In this document: piece after piece, positions 21,853 through 31,172 of the stretch | How positions within the stretch are numbered: the first letter of the stretch is position 1 | Layout of the letters: every line of letters starts with the position of its first letter | Source: Tachypleus tridentatus | Taxonomy: Eukaryota; Arthropoda; Merostomata; Xiphosura; Limulidae | Length of the DNA: 64,000 nucleotides | Direction: 5' to 3' | Assembly: GCF_004210375.1 (NCBI RefSeq) | Contig: NW_027467782.1 | Span: 24,283,276 to 24,347,275, forward strand | Program-made: the position numbers and the translations under genes | Notes under the pieces: model-generated | The model's database searches: none | Told to the model about the DNA's origin: nothing | The model's input: the letters and a program-made list of their open reading frames with translations, nothing else

Positions 21853-22013
21853 TTATAAACAATGTTGAAAGTGATGTCCGTTGTCATTAATACAGGTCTG
21901 GATCCTTCTTATTTTGTTTCTAAACACTGCTATCAGTAGCTGGCTTAAAATGGACTGAATGAATGCTGTTATTGCTGCTTTCAAAGCTGCACAGTGACTT
22001 TCTGAACACCCTG
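21853..22013 (-). mobile_element. Deletion derivative of a Tc/mariner element
   Basis: On the - strand it starts with an inverted-repeat-like end CAGGGTGTTCAGAAAGTCAC followed immediately by a transposase C-terminus (VFRNKIRRIQTCINDNGHHF, then QHCL and stop), which resembles the R..aCi..nGghFehl ending of mariner-type transposases. The rest of the transposon and the other end are missing. It interrupts the LINE endonuclease. Confidence 0.65.
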
Positions 22014-23084
22014 TATTAGATTTAATATTAGTATCTGATGTGAACATGATAAAAGTTGAGTTTGGTGAGTGCTTAAGTACAAGTGACCATTGCATTATTA
22101 GGTTGGGGTTTTACTTCATGTAGAATTTAAGAAAAGAGTACCCCAATTACAAATATCAGAAAAATCCATTTTGGTAGAAAGAGACATGATCTGGCTTCTG
22201 TAGTTCATGAAGAGTTGGGAGATCTTGAATATGTGTGGGAAGCATTTAGGAAAAAAAAAAATGCTTACAGAACATGCATATTCACAACAGAAAACAATAG
22301 GGCAATGAATCAGAATAAACCAGTGTGGTTTAGTAAAGGTTTAAGAGGTTGTGTGAGGGATAAACATAATGCATTCATGAAATTTAAAATTACTGAAAAT
22401 AGTAAGAACTTACAGGACTAAGAAATCAAGAGAGTTGGTTAAAAAGAAAATTAAAAGGGCAAGTAATACATGTGAATGAGGGTTGGCTCAAACAGTGGAT
22501 AAGGAATTCTTTAGAAATATGATGGACAAGCAAAACATGAAGATGGGGATTGAGCCTCTTAAAAAATTATAGCAAAAGGCTGAACTAAGAAGATTATGAG
22601 GTGGTAATCTTATTACATTATATGAGTTCTTCAGTTGTTACAAAGAAATATACAGGTATTATGCTTTAGCTAGAACACTTGATGTTTGGGGAATATATTG
22701 ATGTAAAAGATATTTTAAGTTCTGAAATTGTAAGAAAAAAAATTGGGAAACCTAAGAATTGATAAAACCTCTGGACCACACAACTTTTATCTGAGAAGTT
22801 TAAAGAAACTTAGATATTTTTATGTGTGAATACTAGCTAACATTTGTTTATAGGTCATTGAGTCATGGAAGAGTATTAAAAAATTAGAAGTTGGTTAATA
22901 GCAGTTCAATATTTAAAGGAGGTGATGAACATTGTCCAGGCAATTATAGGCCATTTAATCTTACATCAGTAGTTGGAAAGGTTTTTGAAAGGATGATTTA
23001 AGATGTATTGCAGAATCACTTAAAGCAGTTTGATATAGTGTCAGAGAGCCAGCATGGCTTCAGTAAGGGAAAATCTTTAATTAT

Positions 23085-23235
23085 GATAAGAAACCCACTT
23101 GAAGTAAAAAATGTATTCTCAAGAAGGTTGATATGGGTGTTGAAACTTTGATTAAAATAAAGTACAGGTGACCTAAGGACGTTGAAAGGTTGTTTTGTAC
23201 TTTGGTTAAACAAGACTTTTCCTTTAATTAAAATA
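23085..23235. mobile_element. PLE terminal scrap in the LINE
   Basis: AAACCCACTTGAAGTAAAAA at the left is the complement-type PLE end. AGGTGACCTAAGGACGTTGA with GAAAGGTTGTTTTGTAC on the right is a decayed ribozyme-region sequence. It lies between RT blocks of the LINE. Confidence 0.55.
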
Positions 23236-23662
23236 ATCTTCTGGTCTAATTTGAGGATGTAACTGAGAGGGTTGATGAAAGAAGAATTTTGAATTTGGTT
23301 CACTTGATTTTCAGAAAGCATTTGATAAGGTACCTCGTAAAAGACTTGTTACAAAAATTAAGTCTGTGGATGTGAGGAAAATGTTATTAAGTTTGATAGA
23401 AAACTATCATGAGTGTAGAAAGCACAGAATAGTAATAAGTAGCTTCAGGTCTGACTGTGTGATAGTTACAACTGGTGTGCTTCTGGGCTCTGTGTTGGGT
23501 CCTCTGCTGTTTATGACTGGTATTAATGATATGGACTCTGGAATGACTAATAAAAATTTACAGATAACTTTAAGATTTTTGGGTTGGGTAACTGTACCAA
23601 AGATGCTGCAGACTTACAGAAAGATAATTTGATGCATTGAGTCATAACATGACAGATAATGT

Positions 23663-23925
23663 GTCTCAGAATGGCTGATATGAGTATTAGCACTGTTATT
23701 GATAAGGAGAGAACAACACTTTGACCTTCCTGAGTCACCTTCAGGTCAACAAAGAGAGTTTGCAACTGATTGTTACCGGACACATCTTAGGGACGAGAGT
23801 ATAAATGGTATGGAATTGTAGGAGGCGTTGCAGTTGGATGTTAGGTTATTAATTAGTATAGGAATAAAGGTGTTCCATTCTGAGATGCATTTTTATTTCA
23901 AGTGGATTTCACATCATCATGAATA
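23663..23925 (-). mobile_element. PLE family B 3' end inserted in the LINE
   Basis: On the - strand it carries the end of the PLE 3' region and a decayed ribozyme-like core (23709-23750: CTGAAGG and CAAAG replace CUGANGA and GAAA). It ends with an inverted scrap (TTCTGAGATGCATTTTTATT). A perfect 11-bp target-site duplication, ACAGATAATGT, flanks it at 23652-23662 and 23926-23936. Confidence 0.85.
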
Positions 23926-24249
23926 ACAGATAATGTTTGTTCATAATTAAGGTGATGCATGTAGATTTTCATAATTCCAATTTAAAAAACTGTGGTTGAA
24001 GGAAAAGATGTTGTTGTGATCACAAAATCACTTAAGTCATTTAAATAGTGTATTGTAGCCAGCAGTAAGGCTGATAGGATTTTGGGTAGCATCCATAGTA
24101 ATATTGAATATAAGACAAGAGATATTGTTTCATTGTATAAATCATTCATACGGCCTTATTTAGAATACTGTACACACTTTAGGGCTCCATTCCTTAACAA
24201 AAATATTTAATTGTTGGAGAAGGTTCAGAGAAATACTGTTAGGATAATA

Positions 24250-25398
24250 TACTCTTCAAAAAAAAGAAATGCAAAAGGGATATTTTTGTTATTTTAAAGA
24301 GAAATATATGTAATAACGTTACAAGCTCAGAGTATGTGATGTAACACATGTTAAGGCACTGATTGTCAGACCAAAATGACAATAAAAGTTTTGCACTTTG
24401 AAAACGGAGGAAAACATCGGATTTTTCGCCAAAACGCATGTGTGTCCAATAAATTTGTTTGAGAGATCTGCATGTTCTGCAAGTGCAACATGTGCAAAAT
24501 CCCTATAAAAGTGACAGGTTCTCGGTTTCCATAGCTCAGTGTTAAGCGACCGACATGCAATACAGTTACGCCAAGACTGACTGAAGCACAACGCAACAAT
24601 GCCATTGGTTGCTTGGAAGCAGGCGAATCTCGATCAAATGTTGCCAGAGGTGTGAATGTCCACCCAAGCACCATCACAAGGCTATGGAATCGTCACCAAC
24701 AACATGGATCAACTTGTGACTGTCCACGATCTGGCAGATCTCATGTGACCACGCCTGCACAAGATCGCAACATCCGGTTACATCGTCTTCGGGACAGGAC
24801 CACCACTGCAACGTCTACTGCCTTAACCATACCAGGGCTGCGTAGGATTTTCGATCAGACCGTATGCAACCGTCTATGAGATTCTTAGGCCCCATGTGCA
24901 TCCCATTATGGTGAACGTCAACGACGTTTTTTCAACATGACAACGCCCCTCCTCACACAGCCCGACTCACCACTGACTTCTTGAGACACCACAACATCGA
25001 TGTTCTTCCCGGGCCCTCCAGATCACCAGATTTAAACCCCATTGAACATCTTTGGGACGAGTTGGACCGACTTCTGCAATGGCGACAGACTCTACCTCAG
25101 CTTGCAGGAGCTTTGCAGGCTGAGTGGACAGCCATTCCACAGGATGTGATTCGTCATCTCATTGCTTCCATGAGCAGGAGATGCCAAACAGTTATTGATG
25201 CTTACGGGGGGGATACTTGTTATTGACGTTGAGTGACGTTAAACTTCACCTAGTGAGCATGGACTTTGCCTTTGCAGACTTTGGATGTTCAGCAGTTAAT
25301 GTGCAAAGTTTCACACATGTCATACAGAACTACCCGGAATAAACTTGTTGACAATGTGTCTCGTATTTTGCCTTTTGTGTTTCTTTTTTTGAAGAGTA
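24250..25398 (+). mobile_element. Tc1-like transposon with internal deletion
   Basis: Terminal repeats TACTCTTCAAAAAAAAGAAA and the complement TTTCTTTTTTTGAAGAGTA, flanked by TA on both sides (24248-24249, 25399-25400). The LINE sequence continues across the insertion. Length 1149 bp. Confidence 0.95.
24570..25226 (+). pseudogene. Tc1-like transposase, internally deleted
   Basis: The N-terminal part (frame to 24879) has AIGCLEAGESRSNVARGVNV then HPSTITRLWNRHQQHGS and CPRSGRSHVTTPAQDR, i.e. the first helix-turn-helix, the GRPR-like link and the second helix-turn-helix. The frame stops just after QTVCNRL. The segment with the first catalytic Asp is deleted. The C-terminal frame (readable from the FFQHDNAPPHTA block near 24930, open to 25226) retains the second Asp (HDNAPPH) and the Glu (DLNPIEHLWDEL), ending SRRCQTVIDAYGGDTCY. 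The DDE triad is therefore incomplete. Confidence 0.93.
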
Positions 25399-25800
25399 TA
25401 TATTGGATGTGGATTGTTCTGTGAGGCGAAAATCTCAAAATTTATTTCTCTGGATAGGAGAAAGGTGAAGGAGATTTGATTAAGGTGTTTAACATTATTA
25501 AGGGTGTCAGCAATATAGATCTATCAAAGGTTTTTTGTGTATAACAGTGAAAACAATAAGGTAAGCAGTCATAAGTTAAAATTTTGGCAGTACTGGAGAT
25601 GTTTGCAGTTTAGACAGTATTACTTTCCAAGAGGGTGGTTAGTGTTTGGAATGAGCCTATGAAAGAAATGATGTAAAAATACATGATTAAATACCATAAA
25701 TTTATACTGACAGATAAGTTGGAATATGTAAAGAACAGTGGAAAAGTTAGGAAATCCAAAAATAGTGAATGAGATACATTTGACATATAATGTTAAGTTA

Positions 25801-26434
25801 GGGTTTGGGTTCTAAACAAATTCTAATGGCAAGGTTTTCATTGAAAAGCTCAACATAATCTAGGTTTCAAATGTTCTTTTTTTTTTTTTTTATGTTTTTA
25901 TAAAGGAAAGATAAGTATTCTCAATTCTGAACAATTTATGGGAAGTTTTGGAATTGATTTCAAACATATAGACGTGAATCTCTTGGTATGCAAGTCTCAT
26001 GTTCAAGAGATTTTGTGTTTTTAAACTCTCACTGTTTTTGACCAAACTACAAGTTGTTATTTATATGATACACTCTACTAAACTAGGTTATCATCTGTAT
26101 CATGTATTCTGCCAACTGTAGGCTGTTATCCTTATCATGCATTGACAGAATATTGTACCAAGCTGTATGTTTTCAGGTATGTCATATATTTACAAGATAT
26201 TCTCAGTTATGACTTTTGCTTGAGAAAACATATTTATGCCTATGTTAAGCCACCTGGGTTTATTCATCATAACAACCCTTTTTATAATAGGTGAAACATG
26301 CTTCTCCTAAATTAAGAGCCCTTTGTTTTTTTCTGCAAATGTTTGTAGTTTATTATTTTTAAAACTGAACTTTATTAATTTAAGAATATGTAATCATTTA
26401 ATTTTTTTAATATCCATTTTCTTTATTTTTATAG
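25801..26434. other. Upstream flank or intron of the host gene
   Basis: AT-rich with a poly-T run near 25875. A pyrimidine tract and AG at 26433-26434 form a splice acceptor, so at least one upstream non-coding exon is expected outside the part I can identify. Confidence 0.5.
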
Positions 26435-26519
26435 AAATAATTACAAAATCAACTTAGTGAAACATGGAAGAGAAAAATACAGAACAACTTTCAGAGCTTT
26501 CTGGCTTCAAGATTGACAG
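26435..26519 (+). CDS. Host gene of unknown identity, first coding exon
   Basis: The exon is bounded by an acceptor (TTTATTTTTATAG) and a consensus donor (CAG|GTAAGT). Translation starts at ATG 26464 in the context GTGAAACATGGAAG and gives MEEKNTEQLSELSGFKID, ending in phase 2. It joins in frame to exons at 33398, 37155 and possibly 46447, giving about 118 residues over the three secure exons (141 with the candidate): an acidic, mostly soluble N-terminal part without signal peptide or membrane segment. I do not recognise the family. The protein must continue, since no stop is reached. Gene structure is secure from splice phase; function is unknown. Confidence 0.8.
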
Positions 26520-27093
26520 GTAAGTAGAAGAAAATAAGATTTTGTGTATTATATTTCAGTGTTTTTCAGGTGTGTTTTGAATAATTTTTAATAGCAGAGA
26601 AGGCTAAACTAACACCAGTGAAGATAATTGTAAGAAATGTTGGTTACTAATTAGGAAAAAACATTTACATTTTTAATGCTTAAGTGCTTCATTAAATGTT
26701 ACTACAGTGATTATTGATAAATGAATATATTGTTAAAATGAATGCAAGATCTGTTGAAAGATGCTTATCAGATGATTTAATAAAGTAAAGATTTGTTTTG
26801 TAGTCAACATTCATAATGTTTAGGGACAACAAGGGACCTGTTGGTTCATCTTGGCTGTTTCATCCTCTAAACTAGACTAAAAATATTAAATAAATAATTT
26901 TATAAATAAAAATCTTAAAGCTAGGCCCTTAACATTCATGCAGTTATCAAGTTAAACTTGCTTAAATATACCTCTACAACATCCAACGCCCAGTCAGTCT
27001 GTTAGAAAAATAAAACATTCTTAGTGGAAGATAACTCCAACCTTGCCAAAATTCTCACCAGTAAGTATGGAAAAATGTGATGTATCATCATAA

Positions 27094-27533
27094 TCAATTC
27101 CCTTTACAATCCTAAACACCTCAACCAGTTCCCTTTACAATCCTAAACACCTCAACCAGTTCCCTTTACAATCCTAAACACCTCAACCAGTTCCCTTTAC
27201 ACTCTTAAACACCTCAACCAGTTCCCTTTACACTCTTAAACACCTCAACCAGTTCCTTTACACTCTTAAACACCTCAACCAGTTCCTTTACTCTTAAACA
27301 CCTCAACCAGTTCCTTTACAATCTTAAACACCTCAACCAGTTCCCTTTACAATCCTAAACACCTCAACCAGTTCCCTTTACAATCCTAAACACCTCAACC
27401 AGTTCCCTTTACACTCTTAAACACCTCAACCAGTTCCCTTTACAATCTTAAACACCTCAACCAGTTCCCTTTACAATCTTAAACACCTCAACCAGTTCCC
27501 TTTACAATCTTAAACACCTCAACCAGTTACCTT
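27094..27533. repeat. 31-bp minisatellite
   Basis: About 14 copies of TTCCCTTTACAATCCTAAAC + ACCTCAACCAG with few changes (CCTAAAC/CTTAAAC; ACAATC/ACACTC; some units 28-30 bp). The complement of each unit encodes LVEVFKIVKG, the conserved LINE C-terminal motif at this position. Confidence 0.95.
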
Positions 27534-28383
27534 CTCAATCTCTCTCTCTCTCTCTCTTTTTTTTTTTTTCAAGGGTAAACAATATCAAAGATCTTGATCT
27601 ATACTCATATGACATGCCCTCCATTCTAGGCACTAGTGATCCTCCTTTACAACAGTTTAAAGGTGAGGAGCCCAAAGTTGAATACAGTACTCCAAATGTG
27701 GCCTACCCAGTAATCTATACAATGAAATTATAACCTCCTTTTACTTCAATATTTTGAAAACCTAAAATCCTATTTCTCTTACCACAAACAACAATACATT
27801 GCTTTGATGGTTTAAGAGACTATTACATCAGTATCCCTCACCTTTATTACATGGTTAAGGTTATTCTAATTTGAATTATAATTCAAGTTATGATAACCCA
27901 CATGCACTATCTTGCACTTATTATAATTTAAAACCAATGCCATTTATTTGTCCAATTCACTAAATTCATTTCACATTTCAAAATCAGCAGTATTTTCTTT
28001 ACAGTTAGCAATGCCAAAGATTTTAAAGTTATAAGTAAAAATAAGTAATTCAATGACCATTTCTCCATCTATGTAATTTGATGTAAGTCAAAAAGAGCAA
28101 AGGTTCTAAGATTGAGCCCTGAGGTAACATGTTTGTGACATTAATCCAGTTTGTCTAAATTCCATTTGTAACAATCTTCTGCCTTTTTTTGTGCTGCTGC
28201 TCTGCTATCAAATTTGTGCACTTCTCTCTCACATGTATAAAGATAGTTTTACAAGTATTTTATTTGGCATCTTGTCAGATGCTTTCTAAAAATTCAGATA
28301 TATCCAAATCTACATGCTTACATTCATCTACAAAACAATTTTTTTCAAAGAATGTTTGAAAATATTTAGAATTGTACTGCATA

Positions 28384-28505
28384 GTCAATATTAAAGGAAA
28401 ATCTTGTCCTAAATATCACAGACTAGTTAGTCTTACATCAGTTGTGGGAAATATTTTGGAATGTCTGATAAAAGATGGTTTGCAAAGTCATTTAACAATT
28501 TTTAT
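28384..28505 (+). mobile_element. Inverted block inside the CR1-like LINE
   Basis: This segment encodes on the + strand PKYHRLVSLTSVVGNILECL then IKDGLQSHL, the RT block NYRPVSLTSVVGK.LE, while the LINE blocks on both sides read on the - strand. It is the block expected at this place, turned round. Confidence 0.75.
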
Positions 28506-28865
28506 TACCTCTCTTGAAAAGAGGAAGGAAGTTAGGTAGCTTCCAATCCATTGACACCTTCCCATTATTCAAGAATTTACAAAAGAAATAGTTGCAGTGG
28601 CTTACATGGTCAATCCCTAACCTTTTTTGAAACCCTTGGGGAAATATCATATAGTCTAAAAGCCTTATCATTCATTTGTCTTATTTATTTCTTGTTAATG
28701 AGTTCAGAATTAATGCAGTTATCTTCTTTGCACTTGTTTCTATCTCTCAACTATTCAAGATGATGAACTCTGCTCAAAAGTTGATTAATTAAAAACTAAA
28801 GGAAAAGTTGAATAACTTGGTCATCTCATAATCATCAAATACAAGCTTTCCTATATAATTCCTCA

Positions 28866-29087
28866 AGATAACCCATTTGTGACATTAATCCAGTTTGGCT
28901 GACCTCTATTTGTAACAACTTTCTGCTTTCTTCCATCTCGCCACTCTTCTATATAATTTGTTCACTTATCTCACACACCTATAGAGAGAGTTTTCCCAAC
29001 CATTTTATGTGGCATTTTGTCAAATGCTTTCTGAAAATCCAGATATAACAAATCTACACTCTTTCCTCAAGAGGTGATTCAAAACTT
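28866..29087 (-). mobile_element. CR1-like LINE RT fragment, second copy
   Basis: On the - strand VDLLYLDFQKAFDKMPHKMV is in a single frame, followed by sequence parallel to 28125-28330. It is less decayed than the neighbouring copy. Confidence 0.85.
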
Positions 29088-30615
29088 TGTCCCAGCAGGC
29101 CATTGAAGCTGTGATTATCTTTCTCTTGTTTATTTATTCCAAATTGTGTGTTGTTTCCAAAAGAACCAGATACTGGCAGTCTATCATAAATTTGTCCTGC
29201 CTCAAACAATTTCTCCATCTCCCAGGTTTTACTATGGATTCATTTGTAACCCTCAGGTGGGCGTTTTCTTCAGGTTTATGGGCGATCAAGATGGACATTG
29301 TGAATGCTTACTTACATATTCCAGTTGGTTGGCAATTGCAACCATATCTTTGGGGTGAGATATTAGTTTTGTATCTAACTTTTGGGTTTGCAACAGTCTC
29401 ATATGTTTTTGTCAGGTGGTGTGAGCTTTTGCTCATCATCTCCATGTTTCGGGATGTGTTTTTATTATTATATGGATAACTGGTTGCTGTTTGCTTGTTT
29501 CAAACAGGAGTTTGCCCATCATACCCTTCAGCTGTTCTGGGAGGCAGCTCTAGTGAGTTGGTTAATCAAATTGGAGAAGTCTCTCTTTCAACCTACCCAG
29601 TATCTGATATATTTGGGTGTTTTTTCAACACACATCCCAGTCCGACTTTGACTTTATTAATGGAGCTATCAATTTACCATGTTCTTATTGCTCCATTTTT
29701 TACAGCTTTTAAGGATCTATCTTTGGGGATGTGGTCTTGCATGGGCTCATATTACCTTTTCTTATACCATAGTCAGTAATCTGTACTGATGGTTTGACAG
29801 GACCCACACTTTGGAAGGTATCCAGGCTTTCTCCTCCTCGTTTGGGGTTACATTTTTTCTGGATGTTTCCTTTTGGGAATGGAGGTGTAGGTCAATCAGC
29901 ATGAACCTTCTGGGGGTTGGTTTGTGGCCAAGAAGCTTTATTGTGTCAATACTCTGAAGCATCCAGCTGTACATTGATCATTTTCTCCATCTTGCCAGCC
30001 ATCATCTGGTAATAATTCATGCTGACAATTCCACGGTTGTTGCTTATCTCAATCATCAAAATGACACCTATTCTTGATCTATTTATTTTCATATGTTAGG
30101 TCTTTTCTGGACCTATACTCAAGATATCTTTATCATTGCCTCTCATGTTCCAGGTGATTTCAATCGTTTTGTGGGTCATCATCCTTTTTCAGATAAAGCC
30201 TCTTCAGTGGAGCAGCCTCTTTGTTTTTTGTTTTATGTTAACCTTCCCTTCATTGAAAGTTTATCACTGTAAAAGAAATGTTTTCCTGGTGAGTTTTCAC
30301 CTAATTGTATTACTGTTCCTCATATTTATAAGTCTCTTCCTTGGCTTTTCAATTGGGGATCCTCTGTCTCTTCAATTTTTGGTTATTGAGCAGCTTTATC
30401 TCACACCTTTTGTTTTTCTAAATACTGTAGTATTTACTTCTACACTCTCCCTGTTGATATATTCATTTTGGATTCATCATATTTTATGATGGGCTGTCCT
30501 TCTGGACTGGGATGTTAATGTGATTCTCTATTTTGTCACTTTGCCACCATTCAAACCACTTTTAACTTTTCCCTTGAGACTTATTTCCTTCTACAATTAG
30601 CCTTTGGGGATCAGT
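29088..30615 (+). pseudogene. DIRS-like retrotransposon: RT, RNase H and recombinase remnant
   Basis: 29087-29479 reads RYWQSIINLSCLKQFLHLPG, FTMDSFVTLRWAFSSGLWAI and KMDIVNAYLHIPV (first RT Asp), then YYMDNWLLFA in another frame (the Y.DD motif altered to MDN). Next, near 30000-30230, LVIIHADNSTVVAYLNHQND and ASHVPGDFNRF give a DIRS-type RNase H. The end (30260-30615) resembles the tyrosine-recombinase N-terminal part (WDVNVILYFVTLPPFKPL-like, then FLLQLAFGDQ). DIRS elements replicate through RT plus a tyrosine recombinase instead of an integrase. Frames are broken throughout and a PLE fragment follows. Confidence 0.8.
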
Positions 30616-30639
30616 GATTTTATTTATTAGCCATTTGTA

Positions 30640-31172
30640 AAAAACTACACTGACAAACACAACACCAACATCATTTATAAAATACAATGTGATAACTGCC
30701 ACAACTTCTATGTTGGAGAAACAAGTAGATAAATGGAAACCAGATTCAAAGAACACAAAAAGTCACCTTCACATCTTTTTTGAACACTGCAAGTCAAATG
30801 CAACATAATCATAGAAAACACCCAAATATTAAATAAAGAAACAAACATAAACAAACGCAAAATTAAAGAAGCTCTACTTGTACAACAAGTCAAGCCCAAA
30901 ATAAACCAATACAAAGGAACACATTTATACCTATATTAATAAATATATCCAACATCTAAGCACACCCTCTACATTCCTTCACTGAGTTACACAACCCGCT
31001 TCAAACATGTGGTCAGCTATCGGTCAGTTACCTCTTTCTTTCTTTGTTAATCTGATGATGACCGAATTAGGTCGAAACGTTGTTTGCTCCTCTACGTAAA
31101 AAATTTTCTCAACCCAAACGAGTCGTTTTTACATATATATTTTCTCTACAAGTGGGTTTTCTGCAGTTATGT
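30640..31172 (+). pseudogene. PLE family A 3' end with GIY-YIG domain
   Basis: From about 30665: NIIYKIQCDNCHNFYVGETS then R, a stop, and METRFKEHKKSPSHLF. This is the GIY-YIG nuclease signature of Penelope-like elements (Y.I.C..C..FYVGET.R), with one stop and one frameshift. The ORF ends INQYKGTHLYLY near 30940. The 3' region holds the ribozyme-like core at 31046-31087 and ends with CTACAAGTGGGTTTTCT. It is a 5'-truncated insertion into DIRS/LINE debris. Confidence 0.88.
31046..31087 (+). ncRNA. Hammerhead-ribozyme-like motif, PLE family A
   Basis: Order: GTTAAT (stem I), CTGATGA, one extra T, stem II GACC-GAATTA-GGTC (4 perfect pairs), GAAAC, GTT, GTTTGC (stem I). The self-complementary ACGT would form stem III only between two molecules. 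The cleavage triplet would be GTT. Stem I has one mismatch and wobble pairs. PLE-borne small hammerheads that act as dimers are known; activity of this copy is unproven. Confidence 0.65.

Larger units (their letters stand above)
21290..25800 (+). pseudogene. CR1-like LINE, ORF2 remnant with nested insertions
   Basis: The blocks appear in the order of a CR1-type ORF2. The AP endonuclease start reads SVRNKIDGFKAVVETEDFDI then MGITGIWLD (the usual ITETWLD Glu is lost), IPGYGLFSRDRV, and VLDLILVSDVNMI..STSDHCIIR near 22010-22110. The linker is NQNKPVWFSKGLRGCVRDKH. Reverse transcriptase follows: CPGNYRPFNLTSVVGKVFER near 22940, LDFQKAFDKVPRKRL near 23310, VLLGSVLGPLLF near 23480. The C-terminus has RDIVSLYKSFIRPYLEYCTH near 24130, DLIKVFNIIKGVSNIDLSK near 25480 and RVVSVWNEP near 25640. 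The YADD catalytic motif is not visible. Frameshifts, stops and several insertions (21810-22013, 23085-23235, 23663-23925, 24250-25398) make it inactive. Confidence 0.9.
26815..28730 (-). pseudogene. CR1-like LINE ORF2 remnant, antisense in intron
   Basis: Read on the - strand in order: ISPRVLKKV..DWKLPNFLPLFKRG (28.7-28.5 kb), a small inverted block at 28384-28505, KASDKMPNKIL (LDFQKAFDKVPHKRL-like, 28.28 kb), LPQGSI..PLLF near 28.1 kb, NYNKCKIVHVGYHNL near 27.9 kb, GRPHLEYCIQLWAPHL near 27.7 kb, MEGMSYEYRSRSLILFTLEK near 27.6 kb, then a minisatellite made of the LVEVFKIVKG codons, then the C-terminal tail and the 3' UTR (GGATGAAACAGCCAAGATGA) ending near 26815. Many frameshifts and stops. 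Confidence 0.85.

Noticed and set aside
27094-27533. CRISPR-like array
   Set aside because: Direct head-to-tail repeats without unique spacers in a eukaryotic intron; a minisatellite.
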